Below, piece by piece: positions 1 through 7,613 of a stretch of 13,909 bases of DNA. The notes under the pieces are model-generated. The model saw only the letters and a list, made by a program, of their open reading frames with translations. It searched no databases and had not been told where the DNA came from. Origin of the DNA: Fimadaptatus sp963928645 (GTDB lineage Bacteria; Bacillota; Clostridia; Christensenellales; Aristaeellaceae); the NCBI GenBank assembly GCA_963928645.1, contig CAWVGT010000019.1:1-13909 (forward strand). Direction: 5' to 3'. Both the position numbers and the translations under genes were made by a program. Within the stretch, counting starts at the first letter, position 1, and the number at the start of each line of letters is the position of its first letter.

Positions 1-83
1 CGTCATCGTTCCTTTCTGCTGTTCATATCAGGTGTATCGCTATTTGGCTGGCTGTTTTGGCTTAATCTCATGTAGACACTATC

Positions 84-89
84 TAAAAT
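84..89 (+). promoter_or_regulatory. Possible -10 element of the AraC-type regulator gene
   Basis: TAAAAT matches five of six bases of the TATAAT consensus and lies about 30 bases before the start codon. No convincing -35 box sits at the usual distance; TTGGCT at 57-62 would need a spacer of 21. The call is weak. Confidence 0.2.
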
Positions 90-117
90 GGATTAAAGAA
101 TAAAGGGGGACTGTGCG

Positions 118-2388
118 ATGAACCGGCTGATGCGGTGGCGCAAGCGGAAGAGCTCCGCGCGTGTATTCTACCTGATCCTGGGATCGGTATTTACACTCAT
201 GCTGCTCGCGTTCACGCTGATCCATACGGTCGCATATCAAAGCATGCGCACCGCCATACGCAAGACCCACATGGCGGAGATGACGCAGCTGATACAATCG
301 TCGGAGCACGCCTACAATTCATATGTAAACATGCTCTCGCAGCTGCTCGTCAATACTGCAGTGCGCGAATATTCATATGACCCATCTTCGTCCGATCCGG
401 GCGACCGCTATACCACGCGCACGCTGCGCCAGAAGCTGATGAGCATACTGCCCTATAATACCGACGCGAAATATGTATACATCTGGTATCCGGAAACCAA
501 CGTCGTCGTGGGCTCAAACGCCCGCCTGATGACGATGGAGGAGTGGCTCGATCAGACGCTGGCGGGCGCGTTTTCCGATGCGAACGCGCTGCGCCTGTTC
601 GCGTCCTCGGTGAACGGCGTGGTCAATTTTGTCTACCAGGATTCGCGCACGGAGATGCCATATCTCGTATTGTGCGGCAAAAACACCGGCACCGGCTATG
701 CCTCGGCGACCGCCTACATCTTCCTGTTGACCGACGCGCGCTGCCTGCTCAGCAGCACGGGCACGCTGCCGCGCGACTCGGTATATTCAACGCTCTGGCT
801 GACGAACGACGCGGGCGAAGTCGTGCTGCAATTGGGCGACGAACCCTATCTGGCCGATGTGGAGCTGTCCGACGGCGTGGCGGAAGCGAACGGAACCGTC
901 TACCTTCAGCAGCGCTCCAGCGTGACGGGCTTCACCTATCGCGCCGCCTATCCGGAGCGGGCGTACTATGCGTCGCTGCATACGACCAGCCTGATACTCT
1001 GGATCATCAGCGGCCTGTCGCTGGCACTCACACTGGCCGCCCTGCTGCGCTATGCCATCTGGCACTTTGGCAAGTTGAACCGCCTGAGCCGCATGGCCGC
1101 GCCCTATGCGGATCCGGAGGCGCACGTTTCATCCCCCAGCGATGAAGTCGACGTCATCGGACATGCGCTGTACGATGTGCTCGGCCGCAACAACGCGCTG
1201 GCCCACAGGCTTACCAGCCAGCAGGCCATAGCGCGGGCCGCATACCTCGGAAAGGTGCTGTCGGGCGCGCTGCACCTGCTGCCGGACGATCTGGAGCGCG
1301 TCAATTCGGATATGGGCATGCGCCTGCGCAATGCCTGGTTTGCCGTGGTCATACTTAACGACGAGCGCGACAGCGAGGCCGACAGCGCGCAAAGCCGCGT
1401 GCAGTCGCTCAGCGCCGTCGCGGAAGAAGCGCTCGCAGAGGAGGCATATTCGGCGTACGAAGCCTATACGTCCGAAGGCGTGGGCCTGATACTCAATTTC
1501 GACTCCGAGGCCCAGGCGGAGGCCGCGCTCGATGCGCTGGCCGACCGGCTGCTCGCCGCCTTTGCCGAGCTGGATATCGACGCTGACGACGTGACTATCG
1601 CCATCGGCAACGCGCATCAGGGCGTGGAAGCGCTGAGCCAGGCATACGGCGAGGCCCGCGAGGCGCTGGTGGTACGGTACTTCCTGCCGGGCAGCGCGCT
1701 GTATTACCGCGACGTACTCACGCGCCGGCAAAGCCGGTATATCGCGTATCCGCTTGCGGTCGAGCAGAAGCTGCTAAACCGGATCGTATGCGGGGATGCG
1801 AGCGGCGCGCGGGAGCTGCTGGAACAGATATGGGTTGAAAACCCGCAGGCCATGCGGGAAAGCGGCAAGGAGGAGCGTGCGCTGCTGGGCAGCGAGATAC
1901 AGGCGACGCTGCTGAAGGCCGCGATGGAGATGGAGCTGCGCGACAGCTGCGGCAACGAGCCGCAGACGCCCCAACGGCTGCGCCCCGGGAGCTTCAAGTC
2001 GCTTCAGGAAAGCGCGGCCGTCGCAATAGACGCCCTGTGCGCGGCTAGCCACGAGAGCGCCAAATCGCGCCACTGGCTGGCGGACAAGGTCTACGCCTAC
2101 ATTCGGGACAACTACGCCGACCCTGCCCTGAACGTCACACAGCTGGGCGAGATCTTCCACTTCTCCCCATTCTATCTGAGCCGCGTATTTAAAAACGATA
2201 CGGGCATAGCTGTAACGGACGCCATAGTGCGGGAGCGCATGGCGCGGGCGGACGCGCTCTTGCGCGAAAGCGACATTCCGATTCAGCAGATCGGCCTGAT
2301 GGTGGGTTATCAGGAATACTCTACATTTGCGCGCGCATTCAAGCAGCATTTCGGAGTGGCGCCCAGCCGCGTGCGGCGCGACCGATAG
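118..2388 (+). CDS. Membrane-anchored AraC-family transcriptional regulator with extracellular sensor region
   Basis: A 756-residue one-component regulator. Residues about 16-40 form one membrane segment and about 290-310 a second. The roughly 250 residues between them should lie outside the cell and sense a ligand, as in dCACHE-type sensors of Bacillota. The cytoplasmic middle contains a segment near residues 492-517 (begins TIAIGNAHQGVEALSQAY) typical of the degenerate GGDEF-like linker of this regulator class. The C-terminal ~100 residues (653-752) are a two-helix-turn-helix AraC domain, with the LSRVFKNDTG recognition region and the closing VGYQEYSTFARAFKQHFG motif. The ATG at 118 is supported by AAGGGGGA eight bases upstream. 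Such regulators commonly control nearby lpl-type sugar transporters, so the minus-strand operon is the likely target, but this gene is about 1.2 kb beyond the operon's 3' end, so the link is inferred. No terminator was recognised after it. Confidence 0.93.
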   Translation: MNRLMRWRKRKSSARVFYLILGSVFTLMLLAFTLIHTVAYQSMRTAIRKTHMAEMTQLIQSSEHAYNSYVNMLSQLLVNTAVREYSYDPSSSDPGDRYTTRTLRQKLMSILPYNTDAKYVYIWYPETNVVVGSNARLMTMEEWLDQTLAGAFSDANALRLFASSVNGVVNFVYQDSRTEMPYLVLCGKNTGTGYASATAYIFLLTDARCLLSSTGTLPRDSVYSTLWLTNDAGEVVLQLGDEPYLADVELSDGVAEANGTVYLQQRSSVTGFTYRAAYPERAYYASLHTTSLILWIISGLSLALTLAALLRYAIWHFGKLNRLSRMAAPYADPEAHVSSPSDEVDVIGHALYDVLGRNNALAHRLTSQQAIARAAYLGKVLSGALHLLPDDLERVNSDMGMRLRNAWFAVVILNDERDSEADSAQSRVQSLSAVAEEALAEEAYSAYEAYTSEGVGLILNFDSEAQAEAALDALADRLLAAFAELDIDADDVTIAIGNAHQGVEALSQAYGEAREALVVRYFLPGSALYYRDVLTRRQSRYIAYPLAVEQKLLNRIVCGDASGARELLEQIWVENPQAMRESGKEERALLGSEIQATLLKAAMEMELRDSCGNEPQTPQRLRPGSFKSLQESAAVAIDALCAASHESAKSRHWLADKVYAYIRDNYADPALNVTQLGEIFHFSPFYLSRVFKNDTGIAVTDAIVRERMARADALLRESDIPIQQIGLMVGYQEYSTFARAFKQHFGVAPSRVRRDR

Positions 2389-2490
2389 CACTCCAGGCCG
2401 CGCCGCGTTGACGCAGTACGCAGGCCTGCGTGACATGGCAGGCATACTTGCGCCCAGGACAGACGTCAGCCGCGGCCCGCCACCGAAGCG
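2389..2490. other. Intergenic stretch with a perfect 14-base palindrome
   Basis: Between the regulator stop and the decayed gene I see no gene or T-tailed terminator. ACGCAGGCCTGCGT at 2418-2431 is a perfect palindrome without a loop. It could be a protein-binding site or chance in GC-rich DNA. Confidence 0.3.
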
Positions 2491-3401
2491 CTATGCAATG
2501 CGCTCCGCTTCTATCGTCACCGCGAACCCCTTCCCCGCCATTTGAGCCGCAGCATCGCCAGGTCGCGCATATCCATACCGCGCGTCCCGCACGTCAGCGC
2601 CGGCAGCGCCATGCGCGCACATATTGGGAACAGGCTCAATACGGCGCGCTCCGCGCGAGCCCGCCGCGCAAATACAGCTGCCGGCCGCGCAAACGCATGC
2701 GCCCGGCGCATGTCAATCGTCAGCGCAGAGCCTGGCGGCGCCTGCGCCGCACAGCGCACCTCAAATCCGCCGCTTGCCGTCGATCCGCCAGTCACGGATG
2801 CGCCTGTCGCCTCAGTCGCGATCCTTTATCGATAAAACCTCCACGCGACGGCTTCGGCCATGTCCTGCGCGCGCCATGGAGCGAACCGCTCCGCGCATTC
2901 CCCCGAGCTCCCGGCGCTGCTCATATCGAACCGGCAGCAATCTGCAACCATTGCGCCGCCATCAAGACACCGAAAGCCAAGTCCCTCAAGCCGCGGAACA
3001 TACCATCGCGATCAGCAGCGCCTTTATCGTCCGACGACTTGCACATACAAAGCTTCGCCAAATCCATACAATCCGCCTCCGACCGCAGGCACATGGCCCG
3101 CGCCATCGTACACGCAATGGAACTCACAGCCTTCGGGCGCGTCCATCTCAAGCGCCGCGACGGGCACGGGCCGCGCCCCGGTGAACATCTCGCAGTGCCG
3201 CGCGGCAATGCGATAGCGCCGCAGGCAAAGCGGCGGCGCAGCTGTCGCCACGCCCGTCCCTGTGCCCGGTATCGCCCGCGCGCTCAAGCGCCGCGCCGTA
3301 CCAGCGGCCGCCGCGATACTCCGTTGGCTCGCCTGCACGACTGCGGCCGGTCAGCCGAGCGTCTCTGCCATACGCACATCTATCACAGCCGGCCGCGCCA
3401 T
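2491..3401 (-). pseudogene. Decayed, frameshifted minus-strand gene of unknown function
   Basis: No intact reading frame is present, but plausible protein fragments follow each other on the minus strand in different frames. The reading opens at an ATG at 3401 (MARPAVIDVRMAETLG) and hits a TGA at 3351-3353. It continues in another frame around 3330-3272 (GEPTEYRGGRWYGAALERAG). It returns to the first frame for about 3270-3027 (including APEGCEFHCVYDGAG and GGGLYGFGEALYV), moves to a third frame for about 3026-2921 (GMFRGLRDLAFGVLMAAQWL), and resumes at about 2795-2540 (FEVRCAAQAPPGSALTIDM and GMDMRDLAMLRLK). It could end as AGKGFAVTIEAERIA at a TAG at 2491-2493. That adds up to about 300 codons, as if one protein had suffered several frameshifts and stops. 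The family was not identified. It lies about 30 bases beyond the hairpin that follows the operon. Sequencing errors are an alternative, but several lesions in one stretch beside clean genes favour real decay. Confidence 0.55.
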
Positions 3402-3436
3402 GGCATGTTACCCGAAACCGGTATGGCTCCAAACAG

Positions 3437-3486
3437 ACCGCCCCTCTGCGCCGCCTGACCATGCCAGGCTCGCACAGAAGGGCGGT
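3437..3486 (-). terminator. Long hairpin, probable terminator of the sugar operon
   Basis: Arms at 3437-3457 and 3465-3486 pair around a 7-base loop. In minus-strand RNA there are 15 consecutive pairs, two of them G-U, then a small internal loop and four more pairs. Read on the plus strand, the same two positions would be C-A mismatches, so the structure fits a minus-strand transcript. It lies about 110 bases after the stop of the last operon gene. The following bases on the minus strand are CTGTTT, a weak U tract, so termination may be incomplete or the hairpin may instead protect the mRNA end. Confidence 0.6.
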
Positions 3487-3598
3487 TGCTACATCACCAA
3501 TTTTGAACAGTCCCGGTCACATTACAGTTTCTCACGGATATGCCCTCCGCGATCTCCGCCAAGTGCGATAGCGCCCCACATTTGCGCCGCCGCACGCC

Positions 3599-5167
3599 TC
3601 AATCGGCGACTTCCACCGTCACCACATTGTCAACAAACCTGTATCGGAAGCGCACGACGCTGTTGTCGCGTTGCACGCTGAATCTGCCCTTGTTGCTCGA
3701 ACCGCTCCGCGGGAACCGGTCGGTGCAGTACGTGGCGGACAGCGTGCCGTAAGTCGAGATCGCATAGTCAAACGTGCCCGCAAACGGCAGCACCACGCTC
3801 AGCGTATACGTATTGTCGCCGATGTAGTACATGCGCGTGACCTCGCTGTTCGAGTCGTTGGCTGTCGCGCCCACGTAAGGTTGAAAGCTGCCGTACACAA
3901 CCACCTTCTCGGGCAGCTTGAGCCCGGTCTCCGGATCGTATTCGTCGCGCGCGCCGTACCGTATCAGGTGTACGGGATTGCCGTAATCTCTGCGCAGCCG
4001 ATCGCCGTCATCCCAGCAGCGCTTCATCGCGTCCTCCTGCCCAAACCCCATCGGACAGCTCTCGGACATGTCGTTTATCTGATAGAAGCGCTGTGGTTCC
4101 GCGTGGCCTTCAAACCGCACCGCGGCATCCGACAGCATTCGCCTCAGCGGCATTTCGAAATACGCATTGACGTTGTTTATCTGAGTCCAGCGATATGTGT
4201 ATTCGATAAAGTGGTCGCGCTCCTCGGGCGCCTGATTCGCAAACCACCCAATCTGATCGTAGCCCCACCAGTCCCGCTGCGCAAGCTGCGCGCGCGTCAG
4301 TTGTTCGGGGTGTTCAACGACCCTGCCGCCCCAGTTATCGTACTCCATAAGGTAGGGCATCACTTCGCCATAGAACCCGTTCGGGTTTTCGCCGCCCTCG
4401 CTGAAGCCCTCCCGCACCAGCACCAGCTTCGTGCCCGGCTCATCCATCAGCGCCGCGCGCGTAAACGGCATCGCGTGATAATCAAACAGCAGTTTGCCGT
4501 TTACGTTTACGCCATGCGTATGCGCATCCAGCAGCACCTTATGGCGCCGGGCGTGGGCGCGCGCGTATTCGCGTATCATGTCAAACAGCTCGTATGTCCG
4601 CCGCATGCCGCGATCGTTGGCCGTGTACAGGTGTATCTGGCCCATGTGCAGCGCCTCATAGCCGCAGTCGATGTAACGCGTCGCGCGGTAATAGAACCAC
4701 ATCCGCGCCTCCTGCCGGCTCAGATCCGGTATGCCGCCCTGCTTGCCGGGTTCGCGCTCCGAGCCGTCCACATAGCCCCACGGCCGTTCGGGAAACAGCG
4801 CGTCATCAAACCTGAAGTTCCGCCGCTCGACCGGCATGCCAAACGCCTCAAACACATATGCCGGTATGGGTATCTCCTCCATGCGCTTGACTATCATCTC
4901 AAATACGCAGGCCTGGAGTATGACCTCGGGATCCTGTGCATGCACGCGCTGTGCCAGCGCCCTCGAGCGCTCAAAATGAAGCTCGTCGTCCTCCAGCATA
5001 TACCATATGCCCGAGGCGCGCCCTATGAACTTGACGCCCATGCGGGCTATCACCCTGAGATCGTCCTCCAGCGTATCGCTCTCGTACAATCCCGACGCCG
5101 TAACGGCCCGGGACAGATAGCTTTCCAGCACTTCCCGCCGCATATCGCCATCAAACCTGAAATCCAT
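3599..5167 (-). CDS. Unrecognised 522-residue protein, possible TIM-barrel carbohydrate-active enzyme
   Basis: I do not recognise the family. The start at 5167 is chosen because GGAGG lies six bases upstream; an upstream in-frame ATG at 5173 touches that site, and a longer frame back to 5263 would overlap the GH4 gene. Residues about 1-420 show repeated hydrophobic strands ending in polar or acidic residues, as in TIM-barrel glycosidases: GVKFIGRASGIWY, EALHMGQIHLY (~171-181), KVLLDAHTHG (~210-219), KLVLVREGFSEGG (~247-259), NNVNAYFEMPL (~331-341). Residues about 422-522 look like an all-beta accessory domain (YTLSVVLPFAGTFDYAISTY) of the kind seen as carbohydrate-binding modules. There is no signal peptide or membrane segment, so it should be cytoplasmic. 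It is the last operon gene, 61 bases after the GH4 gene, so a role in breaking down the imported sugar is inferred. The fold assignment is by pattern only. Confidence 0.8.
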   Translation of the reverse strand: MDFRFDGDMRREVLESYLSRAVTASGLYESDTLEDDLRVIARMGVKFIGRASGIWYMLEDDELHFERSRALAQRVHAQDPEVILQACVFEMIVKRMEEIPIPAYVFEAFGMPVERRNFRFDDALFPERPWGYVDGSEREPGKQGGIPDLSRQEARMWFYYRATRYIDCGYEALHMGQIHLYTANDRGMRRTYELFDMIREYARAHARRHKVLLDAHTHGVNVNGKLLFDYHAMPFTRAALMDEPGTKLVLVREGFSEGGENPNGFYGEVMPYLMEYDNWGGRVVEHPEQLTRAQLAQRDWWGYDQIGWFANQAPEERDHFIEYTYRWTQINNVNAYFEMPLRRMLSDAAVRFEGHAEPQRFYQINDMSESCPMGFGQEDAMKRCWDDGDRLRRDYGNPVHLIRYGARDEYDPETGLKLPEKVVVYGSFQPYVGATANDSNSEVTRMYYIGDNTYTLSVVLPFAGTFDYAISTYGTLSATYCTDRFPRSGSSNKGRFSVQRDNSVVRFRYRFVDNVVTVEVAD

Positions 5168-5228
5168 ACGCATCCTCCGCACCAGTCGACTTTTGCATTG
5201 CCCCGCCGCCCCAGGGATAGGCGACGCC

Positions 5229-6590
5229 TTAACCCAATATGGGCATGCCGTATGCCCTGTCATAGTCTGCGAGCAGCTTGCGTGCCAGCGAATATGAATT
5301 CACCAGCGGATGCAGCATCAGCGCCTCTGCCGCCAGGCGCGCATCGTGGCTGCGCACGGCCTCCACCGTCAGCCGCTCGTACCGCTTTATGAGTCTCATG
5401 TACAGTTCGCACATTGCCGGTATATCGGCCTGCGGCACCGGCGCTATGCCCGCGCTCGAGACGTTGCAGGTCATCTCCACTATGTCGTCCGCCGCCAGGA
5501 ACGGTATGCTGCCCGAGTTGGGCACCGACAGTACCAGCGAACGGCCCTGTGTAGACTGCATGCCTTCGATGCAGTCCAGCATAACGCCCGCATAGCCCAT
5601 GCCTTCGGGCACCGGCAATTGCCCCCGCTGCAGCATCGGCCGATCCGCCTTGCCCGACTCTATCGACATATAGCTGTTCTCGCGCAACTGCATGTAGTAC
5701 AGGAAGCACTGCAGCGCCCCCTCCGGATCGGCGGGTATGTCCATATTGCGCAGCTCTTCCATCATCTGCATGTTCACATGCTCTATCGTCTGCCCGCGCG
5801 TCTGCGCCGAGCGATTGATGTTGGCCAGCGCGCGCTCGCGATGATAGTAGTAATACAGGTACTCGTTCGGCAACAGCCCTGTATCGCGTATGACCTCGTG
5901 GTCGAATATCTTCAGTTCTTCTATGCTGTTCAGGAAATCGTCGCTCGCCATCAGCTCGGGCATGATCTCGCGGCTGCGCAGCTTCACGCTGCGTATCCAG
6001 GACAGATGATTCAGCCCGAAGAACTCCACATACAGCTCGTTCTCGTCGCAATTCAGCTCATGCGCCATGCGGTACTTCATGCTGCTGGGCGCGTCGCATA
6101 TGCCTATCACCCTGTCATAGCCCGCGCTGTGCAACGCCTGCGTCACCAGCCCCGACGGGTTCGTAAAGTTGAACACCCATGCCTCGGGCGCATGTTCCCG
6201 TATCAGCGCGCAATACTCCAGCAGCACCGGTATCGTGCGCACCGCCATTGAAAACCCGCCCACGCCGGTGGTCTCCTGGCCTATCACGCCGTTGTCCAGC
6301 GCGACGCGCTCGTCTATCACCCTACTGTGATCCCCGCCCACGCGCAGCGTTGTAACAATATAGTCCATGCCCTTGATCGCGTCCAGCGGTTGATCTGCCG
6401 CCCGCACCGTCAGCTCCTCGCCCTGGCGCGCCACCACATGGCGGCACAGCTGAGCGATTATGTCCAGCTTGTCCCGAGCTATGTCATACAGCACGACCTC
6501 GTCTATGTTCAATTGCCTGTATCGCTTGAGCAGTCCGTTTATGAATATCACCGTGCGCACGCCGGCGCCGCCTAAAACGCCTATCTTCAT
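5229..6590 (-). CDS. Glycoside hydrolase family 4 enzyme (6-phospho-glycosidase-like, NAD+ and metal dependent)
   Basis: A 453-residue protein of usual GH4 length. The N-terminal dinucleotide-binding loop GVLGGAG is at residues 4-10. Family motifs follow: TGVGGFSMAVRTIP (108-121), NFTNPSG (141-147), ICDAP with the metal-ligand cysteine at 165, GLNHLSW with the ligand histidine at 195, and PNEYLYYYY (241-249) with the likely catalytic tyrosine near 244. GH4 enzymes oxidise C3 of the sugar with bound NAD+, eliminate the aglycone and need Mn2+ or a similar metal. Most relatives annotated as 6-phospho-beta-glucosidases act on PTS-derived phospho-disaccharides. Here no PTS gene is nearby; the ATG overlaps the kinase stop as ATGA, so the two proteins are probably made together and may act in sequence. 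Substrate and anomer cannot be assigned from sequence alone. It should be cytoplasmic. Confidence 0.93.
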   Translation of the reverse strand: MKIGVLGGAGVRTVIFINGLLKRYRQLNIDEVVLYDIARDKLDIIAQLCRHVVARQGEELTVRAADQPLDAIKGMDYIVTTLRVGGDHSRVIDERVALDNGVIGQETTGVGGFSMAVRTIPVLLEYCALIREHAPEAWVFNFTNPSGLVTQALHSAGYDRVIGICDAPSSMKYRMAHELNCDENELYVEFFGLNHLSWIRSVKLRSREIMPELMASDDFLNSIEELKIFDHEVIRDTGLLPNEYLYYYYHRERALANINRSAQTRGQTIEHVNMQMMEELRNMDIPADPEGALQCFLYYMQLRENSYMSIESGKADRPMLQRGQLPVPEGMGYAGVMLDCIEGMQSTQGRSLVLSVPNSGSIPFLAADDIVEMTCNVSSAGIAPVPQADIPAMCELYMRLIKRYERLTVEAVRSHDARLAAEALMLHPLVNSYSLARKLLADYDRAYGMPILG

Positions 6591-7537
6591 ATCTTATGTC
6601 CCTCCCGATCGTTCTCGCTTATCCAGCGCTCCATGTCCGCACGGAACGGAAAGCCCGTGTTGCCACCCAGCCGCGTCACCGACAGCGCGCCGCACGCATT
6701 CCCGCACTTGAGGCAGGCCTCCATCGGCAATCCGCGCAAATATCCATATACGAATCCGGCGTTGAAGCTGTCGCCCGCGCCGGTCGTGTCCACCGCGTTC
6801 ACCCTGTATGCCGGCATGAAAGTGCTCACCTCGTCCCTGACCGCCAGCGCGCCCTTGCTGCCCAGCTTTATGACCGCCATGCCCGCATGCGCCGCCAGCC
6901 GCTGCGCGCCTTCCTGCACCGTATCGCGCCGGGCATAGTGCAGGCATTCCGTCTCATTCATAAACAGCACATCTATCATCGGCAACAGCTCAAATATGCC
7001 CTCATACCATTCGCCGGTCGTATCCCAGCCCACGTCGAACGATACCGTGACATCCCCCAGTCCGGCGATGCGCTCCAGCATTGCGCTGTATTCCGCGTGG
7101 TTCTTCCTGCCCTCGTATCCGGTTATGTGCACATGGCGCGCATGGGCCAGCTGGTCTACATTCATGCGGCTGAGCGACAGATCCTGGTTGGTGCCGCGGT
7201 ATGTCAAAAAGCAGCGGTCGCTGGCGTTGGTAAAGCTTATCGATATGCCGGTATTGCAGTCGTCGCGCACCGTCAGCAGCTCGCACGACACCCCCAGCTC
7301 CGCGAACACATCCCGTATGTAGCTGCCGTACATATCGCGCCCCACGCTGCCCTGGAACACCGGCTTGAGTCCCAGCTTGGCTATGCCCAGCGCAAACAGC
7401 GCCGCCCCGCCGCCCACAAACGTATCCATGACCGCCACATCCTGCTCGACTCCGGGCGGCGGCAGCTGCGCCACCTCCGGCACCACCAGATCTATATTGA
7501 CGTCGCCGTAAACGTAAACATCCCAGCGCTTATCCAT
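6587..7537 (-). CDS. PfkB-family carbohydrate kinase
   Basis: A 316-residue ribokinase/PfkB-superfamily kinase of normal length. The N-terminal GDVNID (11-16) and the glycine-rich substrate segment VGGGAALFALG (41-51) are family hallmarks. NETE lies at 194-197. The C-terminal signature DTTGAGDSFNAGF (250-262) carries the anion hole and the probable catalytic base Asp256. The enzyme should transfer phosphate from ATP to a sugar or nucleoside in the cytoplasm; the exact substrate is not evident. AGGAGGAGGACAAT directly before the ATG at 7537 is a very strong ribosome binding site. Its stop codon overlaps the GH4 start by four bases, indicating translational coupling and a shared pathway. A terminator sits just upstream, so this gene and those after it may be expressed at a different level from the transporter genes. 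Confidence 0.93.
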   Translation of the reverse strand: MDKRWDVYVYGDVNIDLVVPEVAQLPPPGVEQDVAVMDTFVGGGAALFALGIAKLGLKPVFQGSVGRDMYGSYIRDVFAELGVSCELLTVRDDCNTGISISFTNASDRCFLTYRGTNQDLSLSRMNVDQLAHARHVHITGYEGRKNHAEYSAMLERIAGLGDVTVSFDVGWDTTGEWYEGIFELLPMIDVLFMNETECLHYARRDTVQEGAQRLAAHAGMAVIKLGSKGALAVRDEVSTFMPAYRVNAVDTTGAGDSFNAGFVYGYLRGLPMEACLKCGNACGALSVTRLGGNTGFPFRADMERWISENDREGHKI

Positions 7538-7551
7538 ATTGTCCTCCTCCT

Positions 7552-7597
7552 AAAAAAGGGCCCCAACTGATTAGAGCATGTCCATCAGCTGGAGCCC
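7552..7597 (-). terminator. Rho-independent terminator between permease and kinase genes
   Basis: Arms at 7584-7597 and 7558-7571 form a 14-pair stem around a 12-base loop (7572-7583), followed on the minus strand by six T residues (7557-7552). The two imperfect positions are G-U pairs in minus-strand RNA. The stem begins about 17 bases after the permease stop, and its T run directly touches the kinase ribosome binding site. It probably limits read-through from the transporter genes into the kinase, GH4 and last gene. Confidence 0.8.
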
Positions 7598-7613
7598 GTT
7601 AACCCATCGACTG

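Noticed and set aside
2411..2431. A hairpin after the regulator gene as its terminator
   Set aside because: The inverted bases form either a loop-free palindrome or a short 6-pair stem, and no T run follows.
2430..3458. A 342-codon plus-strand open frame across the region between the regulator and the operon
   Set aside because: The protein is dominated by Arg, Ala, Pro and His, has no domain-like pattern or good ribosome binding site, and lies opposite the decayed minus-strand gene. It is what the complement of a GC-rich coding remnant looks like.
5168..5263. A longer N-terminus for the last operon gene, beginning inside the GH4 gene
   Set aside because: The extension has no ribosome binding site and unusual composition, whereas GGAGG lies at ideal distance from the ATG at 5167.
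3671..5392. A 573-codon plus-strand open frame, longer than the gene it overlaps
   Set aside because: It is antisense to the unrecognised operon gene and the end of the GH4 gene. Its composition is rich in Arg, His, Ala and Val, and it lacks a start context. The long open frame is a by-product of codon bias on the other strand.
6596..7570. A 324-codon plus-strand open frame
   Set aside because: It is antisense to the PfkB kinase, whose motifs are intact, and runs through the terminator and kinase ribosome binding site.
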